A stretch of DNA of 64,000 nucleotides from Polaribacter sp. SA4-10 (lineage in GTDB: Bacteria; Bacteroidota; Bacteroidia; Flavobacteriales; Flavobacteriaceae), in assembly GCF_002163835.1 (NCBI RefSeq), contig NZ_CP019331.1, positions 1,773,001-1,837,000 on the forward strand. The letters are read 5' to 3'. The position numbers and the translations under genes were made by a program. Below the pieces are notes generated by a model. That model saw only the letters and a list, made by a program, of their open reading frames with translations. It was not told where the DNA came from and ran no database searches. Of this stretch, positions 55,601 to 63,900 are shown piece by piece. Every line of letters starts with the position of its first letter. Position 1 is the first letter of the stretch.

Positions 55601-56064
55601 TCCGTAGAACTCCATTGATATCTGAAGGTTACTTCTAAATCTTCATTAACTTCTTCGAAAATAACTTTGTTTCCAAAACTATTTTTATATAAATTTTGTC
55701 TTGTTTTATATAATCCAATTTGTCTTTGAGAGAAAGGTTCCCATAAATAAATATTTCCATTTTTAGAAACTTGAAAAATAGACTTACTACCAGTTACATC
55801 TGCAGCTTCTGTAATTTTATCATCTGTATAATAAGGAAAAAGTGAATACTCACTATTCTTTCTACCAGCTGTAAGCCCTCCATTACTAGAAATAAACATC
55901 CAATGATTTGAGTCTGAAACAATACTCATAAAAAATGGTCTCATTTCATTACTGTTCGCAATTTTATAATAAACTTCATTATCAAAATTTATCATTTCTC
56001 CTTTCACTTCTTGCGTTTGAAAGTCTGCTTTATTTTTTCCTAAAAAAATGGTCTTATTTGTCAT
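52606..56064 (-). CDS. GH149-type beta-1,3-oligoglucan phosphorylase
   Basis: A 1,152-residue protein without signal peptide or membrane helix. Length and overall pattern (N-terminal beta-sandwich; central alpha/alpha-barrel with GNWRDIFQNWE, GFDWEIIEENDPWSYIGYWGDHQIIYLLKF and MNTQRPEWNDANNALVGNGVSMV; C-terminal ALLDHY...PGMTGQVKED-like end) fit the GH149 phosphorylase family. Its characterised members cleave beta-1,3-gluco-oligosaccharides with phosphate to give glucose-1-phosphate, saving ATP. Related GH94 and GH161 enzymes differ in length. The assignment is from memory of the family and from the PUL context; the catalytic aspartate was not identified. Confidence 0.78.
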   Translation of the reverse strand: MTNKTIFLGKNKADFQTQEVKGEMINFDNEVYYKIANSNEMRPFFMSIVSDSNHWMFISSNGGLTAGRKNSEYSLFPYYTDDKITEAADVTGSKSIFQVSKNGNIYLWEPFSQRQIGLYKTRQNLYKNSFGNKVIFEEVNEDLEVTFRYQWSSTDKFGFVKKSTLINNSSDKIQITFLDGLQNILPSDVETDLQNSRSNLVDAYKKSELQAEAGLGIYALSAIIVDKAEPSEALKANIVWSLGVENPTYLLSSLQLDNFRRGKELHQEVDVKAEKGAYFISTDLNLAANEAKEWSFIANVNQTIGDIQRISKAILNDKNLAKSIQEDIELGTKKLIALTGAADGLQVTNDPLVNTRHFANTLFNLMRGGTFDDDYKIEKEDFIKYIAKANKKVIKKKEELLNELPKLFTLNTILEIAEKDEDKNFKRLCFEYLPLKFSRRHGDPSRPWNKFSINTKNEIDGSKILDYEGNWRDIFQNWETLAHSYPEFIESMIHKFLNATTFDGYNPYRVTKDGFDWEIIEENDPWSYIGYWGDHQIIYLLKFLEFIENHYPNQLEKRFSEDIFVYANVPYKIKDYKSILLNPKDTIDFDHELDAKIHQKREELGADGALLRDENFFIYKVNLIEKLLATVLAKVSNFIPEGGIWMNTQRPEWNDANNALVGNGVSMVTLNYLNRFINFFEKVVTKSATEEVEISSELATFFNEVVATFNQNKEILSGSVSDTERKTVLDGLGEAGSVFRTAIYENGFSSDRSTISKTELLAFFTITKQYLEHTIKANKRSDNLYHSYNLMTIENDKEVSISYLPEMLEGQVAVLSAEYLSPKEALKVLDAMKASALFREDQYSYILYPNKDLPRFDKKNVISKAAVKNSKLLTQLVNDGNTQIINKDVLDNYHFNANFNNANSLKEAFEELPATYSDLVENESSLLLETFEEVFNHKAFTGRSGTFFGYEGLGSIYWHMVSKLLLAAQENCLLAVKNNEDEAVIGQLLDHYYEIQAGIGVHKSPELYGAFPTDPYSHTPGGKGAQQPGMTGQVKEDVLSRIGELGVFVKEGKINFNPRLLRESEFIKAPKTFKYTAISKEEKSIDLKEGSLCFTYCQVPIVYKNYKEEGIKIFFTDTRIEEVKDLILDTNISKMIFERTGEINKIEVSVKK

Positions 56065-56163
56065 TAAATTGGTAACCTTTTTTAACCTCTATATTTATTC
56101 TAAAGAGGCTTATTATTATACTTTGAGCTTTATTGATAACTAAAAATAGTTACTATATAAATA

Positions 56164-56201
56164 AACACAAACTACAATGTTACAATATTGTAGTTTGTGT
56201 T
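56164..56201 (-). promoter_or_regulatory. Perfect 15-bp hairpin inside the PUL operon
   Basis: AACACAAACTACAAT (56164-56178) is the exact inverted repeat of ATTGTAGTTTGTGTT (56187-56201), around an eight-base loop. It lies in the only long gap (146 bp) of the PUL transcript, ten bases after the stop of the upstream glycan-binding gene. No good T tract follows on the minus strand (TATTTATA), so it may be a partial terminator or RNA-stabilising 3' end. A second small inverted repeat, TAACTA/TAGTTA, lies about 20 bases further on. Confidence 0.6.
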
Positions 56202-56210
56202 GTGTTTTTA

Positions 56211-58511
56211 TTATGGATTTATTATTAACGAAATATCATCTAAATACAATGTTGAAGTACAACCTGCAACGCCTCCACAAATAGCAACAAATTCCATAGT
56301 TATACCACCACTAACATCACCACCTTGCATAGCTCCTGTTACCGTATAAGTAGTTGTAAAAGTTTGCCATGTACCTGTTGGGGTCACATCAAAAGTTTCA
56401 ACTTGACTCGCACCGTTTGTAGCTTCCACAAATGATTGTATTGAGACCGCACCAGACTCTCCTGTTAGTGATCCTTTATAGCTAAATGTAACTTGTACTT
56501 TATCTCCTACTACTATTGAGCCAGCAGCTTTTCTTTCCTGCTTCAACGTTGGATTTAATCCATTAGGAGCACTTGCAAATAACTTCACACACCAATCTCC
56601 TGTTTGTGCTTCCGTATTGTCTAAAGTAGCTGTTCCACCGTTATCATATAAAGTCCAACCTTCAAGATCTCCAGATTCAAAACCACCATTACTTGCAATA
56701 TCTCCATCAGCAGGAATATCGCCACCGCCATTTCCACCGCCACTTGTTCTTTCAAAAAGCTTAAGATCATCAAAGTAATATGTATTGGTACTTGCTGACT
56801 TGTTTAAATCAAAAATTAATACAATTCTGTCATATTTATTATCATGATTCGTGCTAAAATTAAAAGTTAACTCTTCCCATTCATTAGTTTTGGTAGTTGT
56901 TAAATCAATTTCAGTATTAAGACCTGGGTCAGCAATTGATTCAAGTTTTAATAACACGCTATAACCTGGAATAGCCGAATACACCTTGATTTTAAAACCA
57001 CCATTAGCAGTTAAATCAAATTTAGTATTAAAATCAATTTGATTGTTATCCCAAGGGTTAACTCCGCCTTTTGTCACTTTACCAACAAAACAAGAATTGT
57101 TTACTGTATTATCAGAATCTGGATTTGCTACATACTCAAAAGTAGCATTATCATTTCTTATATTTGCGGTTTGGTCTGACATAAAAGTTACATTTAGATC
57201 TGTTGCACTCATAGATTCTGTAGTTTCTGAATCACAAGCACCTGGTTCATATACTTCTACATTTCTGGTTGCAACAGCTGTATTACCATCTGAATCTATA
57301 ACCGTGTAAGTTACTGCATAAGTTCCTGGAGTATTCGTATCTACAGTATCACCACCAATTACAATAGTATTTGTAACATCACCATCTTCGGTATCTGAAG
57401 CAGTTGCTCCTTGTTCTGTATACGTATCTCCTTGTGCTAAACGAATACTTGCGTCTCCAATTAATGTAATTACAGGTACATCACCTAATGAAACTTCTAT
57501 ACTTCTAGTAGCTACTGTTATGTTTCCGTCTGAATCTACAACGGTATAAGTAACTTCATAAGTTGCTAAAGTATCAACATCTACAGTATCACCTCCAATT
57601 ACAATGGCACCAGAAATATCGCCATCTTCAGTATCTGAAGCAGTTGCTCCTTGTTCTGTATATGCATCTCCCTTTGTTAAAGAAATTGTTTCATCTCCAA
57701 TTAATGTGATCACTGGAGCATCTCCTAAAGATATTTGAATAATATCATCCATATAAAAAGTTCCTGCTGTGGTACCAGCGCCGTCTACAAAAACAACTAG
57801 TTTAGAGTAGCTAGCAATATCGGAAAACGTAAACTGTAACTCTTCCCATCCAGAACCTGTATGACTTGCCAAAACTTCTGTAAAAGCAGTTCCTTCTTCT
57901 AATTTTACTAAAATAGTTACTGCCGCATCCGACCAGAAATTCATTTTAATCGTATTGTTTGTTGTTAAATCAATTGCTTTTTCTAATTCAAAAAACAGGC
58001 CTTCATAAGTAGCCCCGCTATTTGTAATAGAAGCTACCATAGAAGATACATCGTTTGACCCTCCTGGTGCAGGGTTCTCTAGTAATTCATAGGCTGCACC
58101 ATCAAAAGCTGTTGCACTATAATTTACATTATCGTTATCAAAAGTCATTGGTAAACCCAAAGGCAACGGCATGTTTATAACAATGATATCTTCAAAGTAA
58201 GAGATTGCTCCTGCCTCGTTCATTGCTTTTAATATAACGGTATAGGTACCGTTAGTATAACTTTTAATAGGATCAATTTCTGAAGAAGTTGATGCGGGTA
58301 CTACTGGTATTTCATCTCCAAAATCCCAAGAATAGGTAGTTGCATTCTCAGAAATATTAATAAATTCTACCGTACCTGTATTTTCATTTAAAGTATACGT
58401 AAAACCTGAAGTAATCATAGGTAGTTTAACAACGTCTTCTGAACAACCTACGTATGTTATTGCTATAAGAAAGAAAGCAATAAGTTTACTGTTTTTTAAT
58501 ACTAATTTCAT
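56211..58511 (-). CDS. PKD/DUF5011/CBM-like surface glycan-binding lipoprotein
   Basis: A 766-residue lipoprotein (TYVGC, C23) built only of binding-type domains: PKD (about 35-112, TTYSWDFGD), a jelly-roll module (116-270, ending FVDGAGTTAGTFYMDDI), two DUF5011/HYR-like Ig repeats (275-345 and 350-420, both with AYTEQGATASDTEDGD or a near copy), a second jelly-roll module (425-590, ending NTYYFDDLKLFE), a Gly-rich linker and a CBM4/9-like domain (605-766, NGGFESGDLEGWTLY). There are no catalytic motifs. It most likely binds laminarin on the cell surface. It lies between GH16 (35 bp) and the GH149-type gene. Confidence 0.8.
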   Translation of the reverse strand: MKLVLKNSKLIAFFLIAITYVGCSEDVVKLPMITSGFTYTLNENTGTVEFINISENATTYSWDFGDEIPVVPASTSSEIDPIKSYTNGTYTVILKAMNEAGAISYFEDIIVINMPLPLGLPMTFDNDNVNYSATAFDGAAYELLENPAPGGSNDVSSMVASITNSGATYEGLFFELEKAIDLTTNNTIKMNFWSDAAVTILVKLEEGTAFTEVLASHTGSGWEELQFTFSDIASYSKLVVFVDGAGTTAGTFYMDDIIQISLGDAPVITLIGDETISLTKGDAYTEQGATASDTEDGDISGAIVIGGDTVDVDTLATYEVTYTVVDSDGNITVATRSIEVSLGDVPVITLIGDASIRLAQGDTYTEQGATASDTEDGDVTNTIVIGGDTVDTNTPGTYAVTYTVIDSDGNTAVATRNVEVYEPGACDSETTESMSATDLNVTFMSDQTANIRNDNATFEYVANPDSDNTVNNSCFVGKVTKGGVNPWDNNQIDFNTKFDLTANGGFKIKVYSAIPGYSVLLKLESIADPGLNTEIDLTTTKTNEWEELTFNFSTNHDNKYDRIVLIFDLNKSASTNTYYFDDLKLFERTSGGGNGGGDIPADGDIASNGGFESGDLEGWTLYDNGGTATLDNTEAQTGDWCVKLFASAPNGLNPTLKQERKAAGSIVVGDKVQVTFSYKGSLTGESGAVSIQSFVEATNGASQVETFDVTPTGTWQTFTTTYTVTGAMQGGDVSGGITMEFVAICGGVAGCTSTLYLDDISLIINP

Positions 58512-58546
58512 ATTTATAATTTTATGTGTGTGTTTGTAAATGTTTA

Positions 58547-59404
58547 TTATTTGTTATATACTCTTACGTAATCTATGAGCATTTTTTGTGGAAAAACAGT
58601 TTCTTCATTTGGTGCGCCTATAAAATCTCCACCTACTGCTAGATTGATAATAATATAGAAAGGTTGGTCAAATACCCAAGTTCCTTTTTCTTCCACCTGT
58701 TGGCGTGTAATTTGATTGTATAAAACATCATCAACATAATAATTAATATATTCTGGAGCCCACTCTATTCCAAAAACATGGAAACCAGTATCGAAACGAT
58801 CGTTTTCTAGTGCATAACTTTTAGTAATCGCATTGCCTGCAGCATAACCAGGACCATGAACACTGCCATGAACAACTGTTGGATCTTGTCCTCGGTATTC
58901 CATGATATCTATTTCACCACAATTTGGCCAAACTTCAGTACCGTTATTTCCATCACCACAATTAGCTCCTAAAAGCCAAAATGCTGGCCACATTCCTTGA
59001 CCTGTTGGTAATTGTATGCGCGCTTCAAAACGACCATAAGCTTGTTCTTTTAAACCTTTGGTTAAAATTCTACTAGAGGTATAATCAGAACCATTATAGT
59101 CTTCTTTAAGAGCTTTAATAATTAATATACCATTCTGTACAGAAACATTTTCTGTGCGACTTGTATAAAATTGTTCTTCATTATTACCCCATCCATTGGT
59201 ACCATTCCCAATATCAAAAGTCCAAATATCACCATCTATAAAATCATCTGTATCAAATTCATCAGACAACACAATATTTTTAAATTCTGCAACGGTTTGT
59301 GTTTCATCTGGATTACAACCAATCAATATAAAAAGGATTCCTAAAAAGAGCGTTTTTAATAAAACTACATTTTTACCCAATAAGATTTTATTTGTTTTGT
59401 TCAT
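58547..59404 (-). CDS. GH16 laminarinase lipoprotein
   Basis: A 285-residue GH16 endo-beta-1,3-glucanase with lipoprotein signal (LIGC, C30). The catalytic motif EIDIMEYRG has nucleophile E164 and acid/base E169 with the beta-bulge methionine form seen in laminarinases; GMWPAFWLLG and INLAVGGDFIG are further family blocks. There are no extra binding domains. It should make the first cuts in laminarin at the cell surface, giving oligosaccharides for import. It lies 20 bp after the second glycan-binding gene. Confidence 0.93.
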   Translation of the reverse strand: MNKTNKILLGKNVVLLKTLFLGILFILIGCNPDETQTVAEFKNIVLSDEFDTDDFIDGDIWTFDIGNGTNGWGNNEEQFYTSRTENVSVQNGILIIKALKEDYNGSDYTSSRILTKGLKEQAYGRFEARIQLPTGQGMWPAFWLLGANCGDGNNGTEVWPNCGEIDIMEYRGQDPTVVHGSVHGPGYAAGNAITKSYALENDRFDTGFHVFGIEWAPEYINYYVDDVLYNQITRQQVEEKGTWVFDQPFYIIINLAVGGDFIGAPNEETVFPQKMLIDYVRVYNK

Positions 59405-59424
59405 TTTTTCTTGTTTTTATATTA

Positions 59425-60888
59425 TTACTTATAGAAATATGTATTATCCATATAAAAAGTTTCTATCTGAGAAGACTTTATGTTTTCTATAATAATAATA
59501 TTAATTGCTGATTTATTTAATCCAGTTTCTGAAGTTGGTCTGATTGGAATCTTTATTGATTGCCATTCACTTGCAACTAATGAAGATGCAGGATAAACAA
59601 TTGGAGCTCTTGGATCTAATTGATAATTTGATCCAATACGGTTTTGTTGAAAAGTACCATCTACAGACTTCAGTGTAATTAAAATATCTATATTAACAAG
59701 GTCTGCTGGTAATTCTAACATTAAAAGATCTACACTATAATGCGTCATCTCTGTAATATCTATCGCTTCTGTAAGCTGAGTTCCAACAAAATTAAAGTTC
59801 GTGTAATTTAAAATATTCTGACCATCTATGATCGTTTCTCCTCCCAATGTTGTTTGGTAAGGTTGCCAATAGCCATTATGAAAATCTACAGGAACATTCG
59901 TGTAGGTATCACTAAATATTGAAATCACATTACTATCACTTTCTTGAGGAGTAGGTGCAAGCGGAAAAGCTCCAGAAGCAGAAATTGTTAAAGACCCTTT
60001 CGCTTTAACTCCAGCAATAGAAGCTGTTATTTTTGCTATACCAGGACCAACGATAGATACAATACCCGTTTCGCTAACTCTAACTACCTCTATATCACTT
60101 GACTCAAAGTCAAAATACATAGGAGCCGTAATCGTTGTTTGATTGAACCCAGAAGGCAAATTAAATGTTTGTGTTAAACCATAATCAGACAAGTTAAAAG
60201 AGTTTCCTACAAAATTTCCTTCCTCTGTATCTTCTCCATTTGCCATTTCCGGTTGTGGTTGGCCAAGGTTACCTAATTTTTCAAACTTTAAATCATCTAT
60301 CCAAAAAGTAAAACCTAGACCATTAATTCCTGCTACTGCATATCTTAACATCCCTCTTTCATTAATCAATTTAGAGGGGTCTGGAATTGGAATTATATAC
60401 TTTACCCAATTGGTAGATAAATCTACATTCGTAATAGTGGCTAAATATTTATTTTCACCAAAATCTTCTCCAAAACCTATTTCTCCAATAGTTCCTGTTT
60501 GTGATCCCTTGGCCCAAAAAGTTAGGGCATCATATCCTGATAAATTACGACCTTCACCATCAATTCTTAAAATTGCCCCTGCATAATTCCCTAAGGGATC
60601 TGTATCCTTTGGCACATCAATACGCATAGAAGATTCACTTTCATACCCCTCATTAGTATCTACAGACCATGCTGTTGGTTTTGATCCAACTGGATTGTTT
60701 GCGTCTGAACCGTAAGGGAAATAAAAATCACTTCCCATTCCTATAAAATTATCTGTGTATATCTCTCCAGTTGTTCCGAAGTTTGTGAATTCAACATTTT
60801 CTGAAAGTTCTCTCTCACAACTAGCAATCGATAACATTAAAATTAGTAAAAATGTTAATTTTAGATATTTGTTTTTTATTGTATTCAT
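59425..60888 (-). CDS. Glycan-binding lipoprotein with Big_2 domain
   Basis: A 487-residue lipoprotein (SIASC, C24) with no catalytic motif. Residues about 35-205 form a galactose-binding-like module (DALTFWAKGSQ, ending GFTFWIDDLKFE). Residues about 225-305 are a Big_2 Ig-like domain (SETGIVSIVGPGIAKITAS). Residues about 320-487 form a second jelly-roll module ending SSQIETFYMDNTYFYK. This layout fits a SusE-like or other surface glycan-binding protein of the PUL. It lies between the glycosidase-barrel gene (17 bp) and GH16. Binding of laminarin is inferred from place. Confidence 0.72.
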   Translation of the reverse strand: MNTIKNKYLKLTFLLILMLSIASCERELSENVEFTNFGTTGEIYTDNFIGMGSDFYFPYGSDANNPVGSKPTAWSVDTNEGYESESSMRIDVPKDTDPLGNYAGAILRIDGEGRNLSGYDALTFWAKGSQTGTIGEIGFGEDFGENKYLATITNVDLSTNWVKYIIPIPDPSKLINERGMLRYAVAGINGLGFTFWIDDLKFEKLGNLGQPQPEMANGEDTEEGNFVGNSFNLSDYGLTQTFNLPSGFNQTTITAPMYFDFESSDIEVVRVSETGIVSIVGPGIAKITASIAGVKAKGSLTISASGAFPLAPTPQESDSNVISIFSDTYTNVPVDFHNGYWQPYQTTLGGETIIDGQNILNYTNFNFVGTQLTEAIDITEMTHYSVDLLMLELPADLVNIDILITLKSVDGTFQQNRIGSNYQLDPRAPIVYPASSLVASEWQSIKIPIRPTSETGLNKSAINIIIIENIKSSQIETFYMDNTYFYK

Positions 60889-60905
60889 GATATCTCTTTT
60901 ATAAA

Positions 60906-63900
60906 TTATTTACCAATATTAATGTGAATGTAAGTTCTTATTTCCCACTCTGAACCATTAGGAAACCCAACAGGACTAATTGTTGGTGAGGTAGCAAATT
61001 CCTCAACTATACTAGGACTATATCTTGGAGAATATTGATCTAATGACCTCCATGTACCACGGAGTCCTACCTTCGTATTTGGTAAAATAAACCAACCTGG
61101 TTTTCCTAAAGTAGTAGATACATCTAACATTAATTGTGTTGGAAATGTTAAGTTAAAATCCTTGTGGTAGTCAAAAGGCCCCCAATCATTAAACTTTGCT
61201 TGTGCAGTAACCTTTAATTTATTTAAGATCATTCTAACATCTCCTCCAAAACGTTTAATCAATCTTTCATCATTCCCGTTTGCTTGTCCGTTTCCATAAA
61301 AGAAATTACCAATAAACCCAAAACTAGGACTTACTTTAGACACCACTCTTGAACTTATTTCCCATAAATCTTCTGCCGGAGCAGCCGTTGGAAAAGCAAA
61401 GAATGAACGATCTGCTAAAAACCCAATATGTGCATCTTGTGTTGTTGGCAAGTGTCTATATACAAACCCTAAATTCATAGCGAATACTGCATCTTCTGTC
61501 CTGTCATTGTCCCATTCATACATCCAAGTTCCTGGAGTAGGATCATAAGTAAACAACCATTCCATTCCCAAAGTTTCTCTGTTGTTTCTTACAGCAAAAG
61601 GATCATCAATTACATTTCTTAATCTACCTGTACCACCCACGTCATTAGGCATTGCTCCAATTAATGGTTTTTGATATATAAAATTAGGTGCTATCTGAAG
61701 GTTTGAGATCGTATAGGTAGCACCTGTTAAAATATTCACCTGATTTCCGCTTCCATTATCTTTTAATTTCCAACCTGTAAATGTTTTTGTTAGATCTGCT
61801 CCTCCATTAGCTACTAACCCCATATAAGCACTTTGCAAATACCAGTTAAAAAGTCCTTTCTGATAAGTAATTTTAGCTTTACTACCCCAATTGTCTTCTG
61901 AATTTATTTTATCTTTATATATAATATAATTACCAGAAGTACCTCTAGCATCCTGAAATGTGCTGCCGTTTAAAGGGCTACCTGACCAAAGAGCACCTAC
62001 ATTAAATTTAAAATTACCAAAACTTCTTTCAATTGCAAGGGCAAACCTCTCTGTAGGAAATGCTGGAATAATACCTGATCTTAATTGATTTGCATCTAAG
62101 ACTCTACGGCCAGTTTCTGGATCAATTTTAATATCTGTATCTAAATCTCTATGATAAATACCTGTAACACCCCATTTTCCAAAATTTCTACTGTATTTTA
62201 ACAAGGCTGTAGGGTTTGCTCCCCACCATAATTGAGGTCCAAAAGCAGCTTTCAAACCATTTAAAGCACCTTTACCATCAATTTCAATACCTAAAATTTC
62301 TCCATTATACGTATCTAAATTAGGTCCATAATTAGCTTCTGGGTATAAGCCAAAGAAATCGCCTTCATCACCCCAATGATAATGACCAGTTCTATAAAAA
62401 CCTCTCATATCAAAATTATCTGCATTCCATTCAAATTCTGAATTATATACTTGAACTCTATTAGGGTCTGTTATTTGAACATTACCTTGATCTGTATTCA
62501 CAGTATAAGAACGGCCTCTATTTTCATAGAAAATTTCATCTATTGGATTTTCTGCTACATTTCCAAGAACGTTAAAGTTTACATTTGCACGCATATTAGG
62601 AGCAGGGTTTCCTTCTATACCTATAAAATAGGATTGCATATGATCAAAACCTAATTGATTTGGGTAGCTTGATTGTTGTTCATTTGCAGTACTAGGTGTT
62701 GTAATTAAACTACCACCAGTATTAAATGTTGTAAACTCTGCTCTTAAATTACTTAAACGAATTTTATCACCACCGCCGTTTAGCGCGGCTTTATCTCCTC
62801 GAGCTCTAAGAACTGCATCCATTAATTGAATGTTCTCAAAATGATTGGTAACTTTATTTAAATTTATTCCTGATAGATAAGGATTAATTTCATGTGCTTC
62901 TTTTAATGCATAATATGCTGCTCTTGGATATAAAGTATATAAACCATTAGAATTTGTTGGTCCCTTAGCACAGATACCAAACCATTCCTCGTTCATGTTA
63001 TTACTTCCATTCTTTGTATCTAAATAGTACCCTCCATTAGACCAAGAAGCTCCATTGTCATGAACATCTAAATTTTTAGTTTGTCCTAATTTCCACCATC
63101 CATCACTAAATTGAAATGTAAAACCACCTATAGCGTTATTTGATTTTCCTAATCCTGCTGCATTTTGATAAATTTCTTTCCAATTTTCTACCATAAAAAA
63201 GGCCTGCATTTTTTGGTCTTCTTGGTTGGTTAGAGCATTAAAAGAATCTGCACCAAATTCTGTAAACAAAATTGGTTTATTTAATTTGTCTTTTACTACT
63301 TTAAATGCATCTCCAAATGATTTACCGCGATACATGTTTGTACCATAAATATCTATATCTGGGCACTCTTCTGCTATAATATCAATAAATAAAACATCTC
63401 CATTACAGATTGCTACTGGATGCGAAGCATCTAGAGATTTCATCTTAATTGCTGCATCATTCATTAACTTAAACATGGGTCTTCCTCTCTTTTCTCCTAC
63501 CGCCTTCTGTTTTTCCTTTTCATCTGGAAAATCTTCCGTTTCTGCACCTGCCCAAAAAAGTCCATAATTATTTTCATTTCCTAGTAAGAATAAAAGTAAC
63601 CCTTTAGTATTCTTAAAGGTATTTGCCAATTCAGTTGCTTCTGATAGTAAGAATTTTTTTGTTTCTGGGTCTCTATAATCCGTAACTGGTGTCCAAACCC
63701 CATTTAACGTAAGACCATACCTACCAAAAGAATGATTTAACATGGTATAAATACCATAGGTTTCATATATATAGGTTATCCATTTGGGTTGAATTCCAGT
63801 ATAAACTCTAATGGTATTAACACCCATATTTTTTAATAACCCCATTTCTTCATCTAAAGCTCCTTTAATCACTTCTTCAGGTTGGTTCCAAAGGCTATAT

